Source of the DNA: Lutimonas vermicola
GTDB lineage: Bacteria; Bacteroidota; Bacteroidia; Flavobacteriales; Flavobacteriaceae
Assembly (NCBI RefSeq): GCF_038433205.1
Contig: NZ_JBCDNA010000001.1
Span: 1,612,001-1,676,000, forward strand
Reading direction: 5' to 3'
DNA: 64,000 nt
In this document: in pieces, positions 1-8,445 of the stretch
How positions within the stretch are numbered: the stretch's first letter is position 1
Layout: each line of letters starts with the position of its first letter
Translations under genes and position numbers: made by a program
Notes under the pieces: model-generated
What the model was told of the DNA's origin: nothing
Database searches by the model: none
What the model saw: the letters and a program-made list of their open reading frames with translations, nothing else

Positions 1-1
1 C

Positions 2-1135
2 GAAGCCTATAGAAAATTACTCGAAGCAAAAGCCAATATTGATGATAATGATAAATACATTCGATTGCTCAATGAATCAATTGAAATAGATAAAGATTTT
101 TTTGAACCTAAATATTTGAGGGTCGAGTTTTACTATAACAGGGCCAAATATGCAACCGCAGATTCATTATTGAAGGCTATCGAACCTACGTCATTAAACA
201 ACTTAAGGCAAAAAAATATTCTGGAATTATTGGAAGCACTTTTGGAAGGCAATAATAAAATGGTTTACCGTTATGTGAAAAAAGAATACAATTATGCGCC
301 CTTTGATCTTTATAAAAACCTTAGCACCATGGTTGTGGCAAGTGAATTCGTCAACCTTCCTAATGAAGTAAAGAAAGTGTATTCACAAATTAATTCTGAT
401 AATCTGGATACCGAAAATTGCAAATACTGTGGCTATAGGAATTATATTCAGGCAATGGCATATTTCGAATTGGGAGAATATGAAAAGATCATCGATTTAC
501 TAAAGGATTTTGTTGACATATCTGATAACCCTACTTTAAAAAAGGTGTTGATAGCAGCTCATGTAAAACAGGGAAATTTTACAGCGGCAGAACAGCTGGT
601 TTCCAAATATGAATTGGAGATAGACCTTGAAGAATGGCTTGATTTATCACTTTATATCGGCAAAACATATTTAATTGAAAAAAATGATTCCTTGGCACTA
701 CCCTATTTTGACAAAGTTATTTCAAAAGCAGATCCCGAAAAACATAAAGCATTTGTTGCCATGGCATTTTACTTTAAAGAAGACTTTGTTGAATCAGCAT
801 CTCTATTTAAGGACCTTGTAGTGGCCTCACCTGAAAATTTAGAATACAAGTCCAAACTTGCCGTGTCGTATTACAAGAATAAAGACATGAGCAACGCAAA
901 TCAAACCTTAGCTGATTTAGAAGCTTTACGTCAGGACTTTCAATACGGTTCTCTGGACTATGCTCTTGGACAATATTATGCCATGACAAATGACCCTGAA
1001 AATACAAAAAAACACCTTCTTAAATCGGTCGCTTCGGGTAATTGGTTCACCAATAATTCATTTCAGAATGACCCTCATTTCAAAAACATAAAATCAGAAA
1101 GCTATTTTAAAGAGATTTTAAATTTTTGGCATTAA
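2..1135 (+). CDS. TPR-repeat protein, 5' end outside the window
   Basis: The frame is open from base 2 to the stop at 1135, so the gene begins upstream of the window and only its C-terminal part (about 377 codons) is seen. The protein is helical and built of degenerate tetratricopeptide-like units such as AMAYFELGEYEKIIDLL and LAVSYYKNKDMSNANQTL. The tail (SGNWFTNNSFQNDPHFKNI, then a short helix) resembles the closing segment of Bacteroidota TolB-like/TPR proteins, including the one at 8446-10020. A CxxC pair (CKYCGY) lies near the middle. The domain in front of the repeats cannot be seen, so the precise role is unknown. A convergent gene starts its stop codon 43 bases downstream. Confidence 0.75.
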   Translation, partial: EAYRKLLEAKANIDDNDKYIRLLNESIEIDKDFFEPKYLRVEFYYNRAKYATADSLLKAIEPTSLNNLRQKNILELLEALLEGNNKMVYRYVKKEYNYAPFDLYKNLSTMVVASEFVNLPNEVKKVYSQINSDNLDTENCKYCGYRNYIQAMAYFELGEYEKIIDLLKDFVDISDNPTLKKVLIAAHVKQGNFTAAEQLVSKYELEIDLEEWLDLSLYIGKTYLIEKNDSLALPYFDKVISKADPEKHKAFVAMAFYFKEDFVESASLFKDLVVASPENLEYKSKLAVSYYKNKDMSNANQTLADLEALRQDFQYGSLDYALGQYYAMTNDPENTKKHLLKSVASGNWFTNNSFQNDPHFKNIKSESYFKEILNFWH

Positions 1136-1178
1136 TGCAAATACAAGATGGGAATCATTAGCTGATTAAATGGAGCTG

Positions 1179-2747
1179 CTAAGGCTTTTCCCCTTCTTTT
1201 TCTTTGGGAGGCAAGGTAAAAACATCCGGCTGAGGATCCAGTGGTTTTAGCTCTTTCCCCTTAAAAGCAGGATGATCGGCTGGAATAAACGTAGCCCTAA
1301 AAACCCAATAGGTCATCGGCATCATAGCGACAGGATCTCCATTTAACTTGCGGATCTCACCTCTGTATGGATTTAAGAATTCCCAAACAACTTCCCCTTC
1401 GGGTGTCACTTCAAAGAATCTGCCTTTTGCCCCTTCATTGATAAACGTATTGCCGCTTTTCATGCGGTGAGCACCTGAGATAAAACTACTGTAAAACGAT
1501 ACCGTGTCTTTTGCAATATATTTCCAGGAGGGCTGCACAGGACCAAAAGGACGATCCTTTTCAAGTATATAATTCCCTTTTTCATCCTTGGGAAGCTTCA
1601 ATTCAAAGATGGCAGAATAATTTAAACTGTCTTTTCTACCGGGAATATCATTGTTATACAAGGTTAGGTTCCCTGCTCCGGGTTTTTCATTTTCAATCCA
1701 TTTAACATTATGCTGATAAAATAATTGCCGATCTATAGTATCACCTCTTTTATAATTTGTTGGATTTCCCCATCGATAAAGAAAATCGCCCCCCTTACCA
1801 CTATTCCCGCCTTGATGCCCGGCTGCCTCTTGGGTACTCGTGCTGTGGTCTATGATAAAAATTTCATTTATTTCGGGAGAGCTGAACACAATCTGGTCAA
1901 GGTCTGCATTATAATGTATTGCATTGATATGATAAATATCCGATCCCTTGCTATAAGGTGTTTGATTTTTATCGGCTTTGTCAAGGGCGATCAAAATATC
2001 CAAACTGTCTTGTGTTATAGCGGGTGGAATATGATGTTTAATATTGAAATCCAATAATTCGGGATGATCAGCAGGATTGCCATAATTTGCTTTGCTTTTG
2101 TCAAAATCCTGAATCAAATGATCAGCTATATGCCACTCCCAAACAATCCTGGCCCCCCGACTTCCCTGTGGGTCGATCTCTATAATCTTTTCCATCCAGG
2201 GACCTGATTTAGGCGTCAACTCGGGTTTTCTTCCACCGGCGATTGCATCCTCAAAAGATTTTGCCTCATAAGCAATTGCAAGGATATGATCATTCGGCAT
2301 TAAAGCAAAATCGTGGTGCAGGACATGATCGTCATTTGCATATTCAAAATCCCATAAAACCTTGCTGTCCCAGGATATCTTTTGGATGCGCCCATAGGGT
2401 CCGGCATCATCAAATATCGGATAATCAGGATCTATTGCTGCTTGGAAAAGAGAACCGTCATCCAATAGATAAGAATGAAATACCTCGTAATTACCTTTCC
2501 ATTGGTGAACAACTTCTCCATTTCTGTTGACCAAATATATTAAGGACGAATTTGGCACGGCATACATAACATATCCAGGGGCCAGATTTTCAGAATTAAC
2601 GGTTAAACCCCTGGGGATATGATGCCCGAACATATTCCTGTCTTTTTTCTCTGATGCCGCTTCCTTGTCTATTGATTTTTGCTTTGTGCAATTTGAAAAA
2701 ATGCTTAAAAAAAGAACTGTTAGTGCGTAGATTTGAATTTTTTTCAT
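1179..2747 (-). CDS. Arylsulfotransferase (ASST)-like lipoprotein
   Basis: The 522-residue product resembles the arylsulfotransferase (ASST) family, periplasmic beta-propeller enzymes that in other bacteria move sulfate between phenolic compounds. Recognisable parts are the N-terminal GYVMYAVPNSSLIYLVNRNG strand pair, HHDFALMPNDHILAIAYEA, a central block with several His residues, and the closing GEVVWEFLNPYRGE repeat. The start is placed at 2747 rather than an upstream in-frame ATG at 2786, because it begins a lipoprotein signal (MKKIQIYALTVLFLSIFSNC); Asn before the lipobox Cys is unusual. The gene is monocistronic and convergent with the TPR gene. The acceptor is unknown, and ASST-family members in Bacteroidota may not all be sulfotransferases. 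Confidence 0.75.
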   Translation of the reverse strand: MKKIQIYALTVLFLSIFSNCTKQKSIDKEAASEKKDRNMFGHHIPRGLTVNSENLAPGYVMYAVPNSSLIYLVNRNGEVVHQWKGNYEVFHSYLLDDGSLFQAAIDPDYPIFDDAGPYGRIQKISWDSKVLWDFEYANDDHVLHHDFALMPNDHILAIAYEAKSFEDAIAGGRKPELTPKSGPWMEKIIEIDPQGSRGARIVWEWHIADHLIQDFDKSKANYGNPADHPELLDFNIKHHIPPAITQDSLDILIALDKADKNQTPYSKGSDIYHINAIHYNADLDQIVFSSPEINEIFIIDHSTSTQEAAGHQGGNSGKGGDFLYRWGNPTNYKRGDTIDRQLFYQHNVKWIENEKPGAGNLTLYNNDIPGRKDSLNYSAIFELKLPKDEKGNYILEKDRPFGPVQPSWKYIAKDTVSFYSSFISGAHRMKSGNTFINEGAKGRFFEVTPEGEVVWEFLNPYRGEIRKLNGDPVAMMPMTYWVFRATFIPADHPAFKGKELKPLDPQPDVFTLPPKEKEGEKP

Positions 2748-2800
2748 AAAAAAGAGTTTGGTTGATTCATTGTAAAGCAATGGCAAATGGCATTCTTAAA

Positions 2801-2824
2801 AAATAAATATATGCATATTTATTT
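2801..2824. promoter_or_regulatory. 10-bp inverted repeat upstream of the ASST-like gene
   Basis: AAATAAATAT and ATATTTATTT are perfect inverted arms around ATGC, 54 bases before the ASST-like start codon. It may be an operator or only a chance AT-rich symmetry. No -7/-33 boxes were identified next to it. Confidence 0.3.
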
Positions 2825-2999
2825 GATTTTTAATTGTTTGGCTTTTATCAATGATGATTTGGGCTTTATCTCTGAAAGCCATATCAAAAAAGTTCAACAT
2901 CCAAATAGATCCCAACTTTGGGCTACTGTGCAATAGCCTCTTGATAAACATATACCAAGATCTGCATAAAACGTATTTAATTTTATGATGTCTAATGCA

Positions 3000-3024
3000 T
3001 TGTTATAAGTTTTAATTATAACAA
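3000..3024. promoter_or_regulatory. OxyR-like inverted repeat upstream of katG
   Basis: TTGTTATAA and TTATAACAA are perfect 9-bp inverted arms separated by GTTTTAA. The core ATAAGTTTTAATTAT fits the OxyR half-site pattern ATAGnTnnnAnCTAT except for the G/C pair, and has the T-N11-A form of LysR-type sites. It ends 18 bases before a -7-like TGATTTTG (3043-3050), where an activator site would be expected. OxyR control is inferred; no oxyR gene lies in the window. Confidence 0.6.
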
Positions 3025-3109
3025 AATAAATAAAAAGTAATGTGATTTTGAGAATTTCTGTTAGATGTTCAGTAACTTAAGGCTTTAAAAACTTCAAATA
3101 AAAAATACA

Positions 3110-5293
3110 ATGGATAATAATGAAAGTAAGTGCCCGTTTCACGGTGGAACAGTGAAGCACACTGCTGGTTCTGGAACCTCAAACCGAGACTGGTGGCCAA
3201 ACATGTTAAATTTGAATATCCTTCGTCAACATTCCTCAAAGTCGGACCCAATGGGTGAAGATTTTAACTATGCCGACGAATTCAAAAGACTTGACCTTAA
3301 AGCTGTTAAGAATGATTTATATGAACTGATGACCAAATCTCAGGACTGGTGGCCTGCCGATTACGGTCATTACGGACCCTTCTTTATCAGGATGGCATGG
3401 CACAGTGCAGGTACGTATCGTATTCAGGATGGTCGTGGAGGAGCCGGTTCGGGAAGTCAGCGCTTTGCTCCGCTCAACAGCTGGCCTGACAACGGTAACC
3501 TGGACAAGGCGCGTTTGCTGCTTTGGCCTGTAAAACAGAAATATGGAAAGAAAATTTCATGGGCAGATCTGATGATTCTTGCCGGTAACTGTGCGCTTGA
3601 ATCTATGGGCTTGAAAACCTTTGGTTTCGGAGGTGGACGGGAAGACATTTGGCAGACTGAAGAAGATATTTACTGGGGTACTGAAACCGAATGGCTAGGA
3701 GATAAACGATATGAAGGTGATCGCGAACTTGAAAACCCTCTTGGTGCCGTTCAGATGGGGCTCATTTATGTAAACCCCGAAGGCCCGAATGGAAATCCTG
3801 ATCCACTTAAATCTGCGGTAGATATTCGTGAAACTTTTGGCCGTATGGCAATGAATGATGAAGAGACGGTTGCGCTTGTTGCCGGAGGACACACTTTTGG
3901 GAAAGCACATGGTGCTGCTGATCCTGAAAAATATGTGGGTAGAGAACCTGCCGGTGCGAGTATTGAAGAGCAAGGTTTGGGTTGGAAAAATTCATTTGGA
4001 AGTGGGCATGGAGATGATACCATTACCAGTGGATTAGAAGGTGCGTGGACACCAACACCTACTGAATGGAATAATGATTATTTTGACGTACTGTTGGGCT
4101 ATGACTGGGAATTGACAAAAAGTCCTGCTGGAGCGCATCAATGGACGCCCACTGCAGCTTCACATGCCAAAAGGGCACCTGCAGCAGGTGATCCCTCAAA
4201 AACTCAGGCACTTATGATGACCACTGCAGACATGGCACTTAAGATGGATCCTATTTATGAGCCTATTTCAAGGCATTTTCACGAAAATCCCGATGAATTT
4301 GCAGAAGTGTTTGCTCGAGCCTGGTTTAAACTTACACATCGCGATATGGGACCCATTGCCCTGTACCTGGGTTCTGAAGTACCAAAGGAAGAATTAATTT
4401 GGCAGGATCCTATTCCAGCCGTTACGCATGAACTGTTGAATGACAAAGACATCGCCGAACTTAAAAGCAAGATACTTGCTTCGGGCCTTTCTGTTTCTCA
4501 ATTGGTTTCTGTAGCCTGGGCGTCGGCTTCGACCTTCCGAGGATCGGATAAACGCGGAGGAGCAAACGGCGGGCGAATTCGCCTGGAACCCCAAAAGAGC
4601 TGGGAAGTAAATAACCCTGCTCAATTGTCAAAAGTGTTAGATACATTAGAGTCTGTAAAAAGAGATTTTGCTAAGCCTGTTTCTATGGCAGACTTGATCG
4701 TATTAGGAGGTTGTGCCGCTATTGAGCAGGCAGCCAAGAATGCAGGACTTGATATTAAGGTGCCTTTTACTCCGGGAAGAGCAGACGCTTCACAAGAGCA
4801 AACTGATGTGGAATCATTTGCTGCCCTGGAACCGACTGCTGATGGCTTCCGTAATTATTACAAACCTAAACATGTCTCGTCGGCAGAAGAAATGATGGTA
4901 GACAAGGCACAGCTTTTGACGCTAACCCCACCTGAGATGACTGTTTTGATTGGTGGTATGCGAGTTTTAAATACAAACTTCGATCAGTCTCAACACGGAG
5001 TATTTACCAGTCATCCGGAAACCTTGACCAATGACTTCTTTATAAACCTCCTTGATATGGGTACTACCTGGAGAGCAATTTCAGATGCACAAAATGTATT
5101 TGAAGGTCGCGACCGGACAACGGGTAAAGTCAAATGGACCGGTACACGAGCAGATCTCATATTTGGTTCCAATGCTGAGTTACGTGCTCTGGCTGAGGTA
5201 TATGGATGTGCAGATTCTCAGGATAAGTTTGTCAAAGACTTTGTGGCCGTCTGGGACAAAGTGATGAACCTTGACCGTTTTGACCTGGCCTGA
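3110..5293 (+). CDS. katG: Catalase-peroxidase KatG
   Basis: This 727-residue protein is a bifunctional heme catalase-peroxidase that removes hydrogen peroxide. The N-terminal half carries the active site: distal Arg94, Trp97 and His98 in FFIRMAWHSAGTYR, Tyr220 and Met246 positioned to form the Trp-Tyr-Met adduct typical of KatG, and the proximal heme ligand His261 in GGHTFGKAHG. The C-terminal half is the usual inactive duplicated domain. Length is normal for the family, and there is no signal peptide, so it is cytoplasmic. The ATG at 3110 matches the normal N-terminus (SKCPFHGG). It is monocistronic, with an OxyR-like inverted repeat upstream and a long terminator hairpin right after the stop, which suggests peroxide-inducible single-gene expression. 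Confidence 0.98.
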   Translation: MDNNESKCPFHGGTVKHTAGSGTSNRDWWPNMLNLNILRQHSSKSDPMGEDFNYADEFKRLDLKAVKNDLYELMTKSQDWWPADYGHYGPFFIRMAWHSAGTYRIQDGRGGAGSGSQRFAPLNSWPDNGNLDKARLLLWPVKQKYGKKISWADLMILAGNCALESMGLKTFGFGGGREDIWQTEEDIYWGTETEWLGDKRYEGDRELENPLGAVQMGLIYVNPEGPNGNPDPLKSAVDIRETFGRMAMNDEETVALVAGGHTFGKAHGAADPEKYVGREPAGASIEEQGLGWKNSFGSGHGDDTITSGLEGAWTPTPTEWNNDYFDVLLGYDWELTKSPAGAHQWTPTAASHAKRAPAAGDPSKTQALMMTTADMALKMDPIYEPISRHFHENPDEFAEVFARAWFKLTHRDMGPIALYLGSEVPKEELIWQDPIPAVTHELLNDKDIAELKSKILASGLSVSQLVSVAWASASTFRGSDKRGGANGGRIRLEPQKSWEVNNPAQLSKVLDTLESVKRDFAKPVSMADLIVLGGCAAIEQAAKNAGLDIKVPFTPGRADASQEQTDVESFAALEPTADGFRNYYKPKHVSSAEEMMVDKAQLLTLTPPEMTVLIGGMRVLNTNFDQSQHGVFTSHPETLTNDFFINLLDMGTTWRAISDAQNVFEGRDRTTGKVKWTGTRADLIFGSNAELRALAEVYGCADSQDKFVKDFVAVWDKVMNLDRFDLA

Positions 5294-5306
5294 ACTTAGA
5301 CCAATC

Positions 5307-5344
5307 AAACAAAGCATTCTGATCCTAATCAGAATGCTTTGTTT
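5307..5344 (+). terminator. Rho-independent-like hairpin after katG
   Basis: A perfect 17-bp stem (AAACAAAGCATTCTGAT and its complement) with a CCTA loop begins 13 bases after the katG stop. The right arm ends in TTTGTTT. It is near-symmetric and could act in both directions. Confidence 0.85.
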
Positions 5345-5391
5345 ATGAATAATCTGAATAACAGCATTTGGAGTTTTAAAAAATTTACAAG

Positions 5392-5916
5392 ATGGTTTGT
5401 TGTGTCGTTGTGATACCCTTACAGAAATGTCAAATACTGCTCTTAAACAGGAGCGAACAAGCTGTGCTCAGTACACTCCTGGAATCGGGTTTATCATACA
5501 AACCCTTTATATTCAATTCATCCAAAGGGATGTATATTTTTGTTAAAAAGAAAGCATCTTTTCAAAATATTGAACAGATTCTTACAGCTTATTTTGATGA
5601 AATCAATCTAAAAAATGTCACAATACACGACACGAGTTTTCGTCCCGATTTTTTCAGGAACCGAACACGTCAGATACTGGATTCAGAGCAATTATCGGTT
5701 CTTGGATGGAAAAAATTCATCAGTAGTTTTATAATGCAAATCGATCCGTTTAACCCTTCAGTTGAGTCAAACAGCATTGAAGTATTCGAAAGGTTTTACA
5801 ATTGTGTCAGACTTCATGGCAGTAAACATCAAAAAAAATATTTAAAACGGAAATTAAAAATATTGCGACAGCGGGTTTCGTTAAAACCTATAGAGAATTT
5901 ACTGAAATTTAATTGA
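5392..5916 (+). CDS. Hypothetical protein
   Basis: An open frame of 174 codons lies after the katG terminator. I do not recognise the family. The predicted protein has no signal peptide or membrane segment. Its C-terminus is very basic (KHQKKYLKRKLKILRQRVSL), and the middle reads like a small alpha/beta domain (YIFVKKKASFQNIEQILTAY). Codon use is plausible for a real gene and no overlapping alternative exists on the other strand, but no clear promoter or homology supports it. The start is uncertain: an internal start at the Met of GMYIFVKKK is possible. It could be a diverged or decaying gene. Confidence 0.45.
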   Translation: MVCCVVVIPLQKCQILLLNRSEQAVLSTLLESGLSYKPFIFNSSKGMYIFVKKKASFQNIEQILTAYFDEINLKNVTIHDTSFRPDFFRNRTRQILDSEQLSVLGWKKFISSFIMQIDPFNPSVESNSIEVFERFYNCVRLHGSKHQKKYLKRKLKILRQRVSLKPIENLLKFN

Positions 5917-6095
5917 CTAGCCTCCTTGGCAAAAAAAAGACTAGTAGTTTTGTGCAATGCTTCTTTTCTGCACGCAAACTGATACATCATTACGATCAAT
6001 GCAGTAAGCAATTATTATTTTTACATATTTACTTAAATAGAAACTTGATCATCTTTTATTGGTGTATGCATTTCTGCCTGTTCAGGAAAGAATAT

Positions 6096-6362
6096 TTAAT
6101 TAAAATAAAGATAACATAAGAACAGTATCAGATAAATCAGCAAGTAGAAGCGGTAAAAATTGCGCTGCTTGACAAAATTAATGTCATCAACCTCATAGTA
6201 GCCAAACAATGCCTTTACTTCCCTTATAAATTTGGGTTGTATATTGATGAGCCAATGGTCGGTCTGATAGACCATTTTCCTGAATCGACTGCGGTAATAC
6301 GTCAAGGGTAAGCCCCAAATGACAAATAAAATGAACCAGCCGTGTTTGTAAATAAAATCCAT
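6096..6362 (-). CDS. Small membrane-associated protein, partner of the DUF1295 gene
   Basis: The 88-residue product has a hydrophobic N-terminal segment (GWFILFVIWGLPLTYY), a polar middle and a hydrophobic C-terminal segment (FYLLIYLILFLCYLYF), so it probably spans the membrane twice. Its ATG overlaps the stop of the DUF1295-family gene upstream (TAATG), which indicates translational coupling and a shared function. I cannot assign an activity. It may be an accessory subunit or an unrelated passenger in the same transcript. Confidence 0.65.
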   Translation of the reverse strand: MDFIYKHGWFILFVIWGLPLTYYRSRFRKMVYQTDHWLINIQPKFIREVKALFGYYEVDDINFVKQRNFYRFYLLIYLILFLCYLYFN

Positions 6363-7141
6363 TAAGATTTTTGTTTAGGGAACCAAGGGAAAAAGGCACT
6401 TGTGGTTCGCACATATTCCTCATATCCGGGTTTGACTTCTGACAGTGATTTTTCGAGCAGGGCCACTCCTGATATCTTTAAGATCAGGTAGGTCATCAAC
6501 AATGAGCCCAGACTGTACCAATATGCTCCTGAAGCGATGGCCAAAAGGCCGAATCCCCACCAAACCGCTGTATCGCCAAAATAATTGGGGTGTCGTGTAT
6601 AACGCCACAGGCCACTGGTAAGCAGTTTTCCTTTATTATCGGGATCACCTTTAAAGACGACCAGTTGATAGTCGCCCACCGTTTCAAATACAAACCCAAC
6701 CAGCCAGGCCAACAATCCCAGATAATCGAATAGGTTTAGGCTATTGGAAGATGTGAAAAGGGTAATCCCTAACAAAGGCAGGGATATGATAAGGATTAGT
6801 ATCCCCTGAAGCAAAAATACCTGGAAAAAGCTGAACCACCAATAGCGTTTTGGTCCATAGTGTTGCCTGAATTCACGGTATCTGTAATCTTCTCCTTTGC
6901 CGTAATTGCGATACATTAAATACAAAGACAGTCTTAAACCCCAAAGGATAACCAAAAGCAGCATAAGTTTTGTCCTGATAAACATGACTTCGCAATTAAA
7001 GGCATAGATCAGGGCGGCAATGATAAACCCGATGCCCCAGAAATTGTCTACGATACTTACGTTTTTAAAGTAAATACTGAACAGCCATAAAACTGTCATC
7101 AAACTCAGTATACCTAAGGCAGCCGACAATACAATCATCAT
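6362..7141 (-). CDS. DUF1295 / steroid 5-alpha-reductase-like membrane protein
   Basis: The 259-residue integral membrane protein has about six hydrophobic segments. The C-terminal half holds the signature of the DUF1295/steroid reductase superfamily: SGLWRYTRHPNYFGD followed by WWGFGLLAIAS, with a final ISGVALLEK and a GYEEYVRTT block. Related proteins are NADPH-dependent reductases or isoprenylcysteine-type methyltransferases, so the fold is confident but the substrate is not. It heads a two-gene unit with the coupled 88-residue protein. The start at 7141 gives MMIVLSAALG; the second Met could serve equally well. Confidence 0.85.
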   Translation of the reverse strand: MMIVLSAALGILSLMTVLWLFSIYFKNVSIVDNFWGIGFIIAALIYAFNCEVMFIRTKLMLLLVILWGLRLSLYLMYRNYGKGEDYRYREFRQHYGPKRYWWFSFFQVFLLQGILILIISLPLLGITLFTSSNSLNLFDYLGLLAWLVGFVFETVGDYQLVVFKGDPDNKGKLLTSGLWRYTRHPNYFGDTAVWWGFGLLAIASGAYWYSLGSLLMTYLILKISGVALLEKSLSEVKPGYEEYVRTTSAFFPWFPKQKS

Positions 7142-7362
7142 ACATTTGTTATTTAGCTTAAAGATACTGTTTTTAAAGGATTCCTTTGTCCCGAATCACA
7201 AATTAGCCAAGGGTAGTTTCCAAATATATTCGGCCTTATCAAGTCGATACTTTATTCCTTTATTTTTAATGAAAACTTCAAAACCATGCATTGACTTAAT
7301 GGGTTGGCTCCATATACCCTCATTTCATCTCTGATATATCAACCGAGTTCAGGAAAACTTAA

Positions 7363-8403
7363 TTAAAATGAATTGATAACACAAACCCCATGAGTATCGA
7401 ATTTAGTCATGCCCGGCAAGGCGATGGTTGCTTCCTGCAGTGAAATAGTTTTTTCTATTAGTTTTTCAGGTTGCAGTTTGCCATTCTTTATCATCTCCAG
7501 CATATCAGGATATTTATGTGCCTGCATTCCATGACTGCCTATGATTTCCAATTCATCAGCCAGGACTTTATCCATGGGAACCTTAGCTTTTTTATCCTTT
7601 CCTGTCATCAGGCCAACCTGGATGTGTTTGCCTCTTATCCTTAAATTAGAAACAGAATTATAACAAGTTATGTCGCTTCCCAGGGCATCAATTGATACGT
7701 GAACCCCGCCATTGCTTATTGTTTTGACTTGTTCTGCTATATCATTGTTTTGCGAGGCATTAATCGTTGCCATGGCTCCCAGTTTTTTGGCAAGTTTTAA
7801 AGATGCATCTTTAATGTCTACTGCGATTACCTGCGCCCCCAAAGCCCGGGCGATCATGATAGCTGAAAGCCCTACACCGCCGCAACCATGTACAGCCACG
7901 TATTGGCCTCCAGAAACCTTGCCCTGATAAACTATTGCCCTAAAGGATGTAATAAACCTGCAGCCCAGGATTGCAGCAGTTACGTCGTTGATTTCTTCAG
8001 GAAGTTTTACCAGGTTAATATCAGCATGATCCAAGGCAACAAATTGTGCAAAAGAACCCCAATGCGTAAAACCGGGTTGTGATTGACGTTCACATACCTG
8101 ATGATTTCCTGACAAGCACTGCCTGCAACTTCCACATCCACAGACGAAAGGAGCGGTAACCCTGTCTCCTACCTTATGATTTTTGACATTTTTCCCAATA
8201 AGCTCAATTGTTCCGGCAAACTCATGCCCGGGAACATGAGGCAACTCAATGGATGTATCATGACCCATCCAACCGTGCCAATCACTTCGGCACAACCCCG
8301 TAGCTTTAACCGAAATAACGACTCCGTGATCATTTGGTTTAGGGTCTTCTACATTCTGGACGCTTATAGGCCCTTGAAATGTTTCGTAAACTGCTGCTTT
8401 CAT
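7363..8403 (-). CDS. Zinc-dependent alcohol dehydrogenase
   Basis: This 346-residue medium-chain dehydrogenase should oxidise an alcohol (or reduce an aldehyde) with NAD(P). The catalytic zinc site is visible as Cys38 (GLCRSDWHG), His60-Glu61 (GHEF) and a later Cys. The structural zinc loop has Cys90, Cys93, Cys96 and Cys104. The cofactor fold carries HGCGGVGLSA and an acidic residue at the end of the second strand (IAVDIKDA), which points to NAD rather than NADP. It is full length with no signal peptide. The neighbours give no pathway clue, so the substrate is undetermined. Upstream bases contain CAAAGATC, one mismatch from a minus-strand -7 box. Confidence 0.9.
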   Translation of the reverse strand: MKAAVYETFQGPISVQNVEDPKPNDHGVVISVKATGLCRSDWHGWMGHDTSIELPHVPGHEFAGTIELIGKNVKNHKVGDRVTAPFVCGCGSCRQCLSGNHQVCERQSQPGFTHWGSFAQFVALDHADINLVKLPEEINDVTAAILGCRFITSFRAIVYQGKVSGGQYVAVHGCGGVGLSAIMIARALGAQVIAVDIKDASLKLAKKLGAMATINASQNNDIAEQVKTISNGGVHVSIDALGSDITCYNSVSNLRIRGKHIQVGLMTGKDKKAKVPMDKVLADELEIIGSHGMQAHKYPDMLEMIKNGKLQPEKLIEKTISLQEATIALPGMTKFDTHGVCVINSF

Positions 8404-8445
8404 ATTCCTTTAAAAAATTAAGTATACCAAAGATCCGTTGGCCTT

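Noticed and set aside
5829..6119. Overlapping short frames on both strands after the orphan ORF
   Set aside because: They overlap each other and neighbouring genes, with low-complexity peptides; probably non-coding.
7146..7334. Plus-strand 62-codon frame in the gap between the DUF1295 gene and the alcohol dehydrogenase
   Set aside because: The predicted peptide has no family likeness or signal and fits a chance frame in AT-rich DNA.
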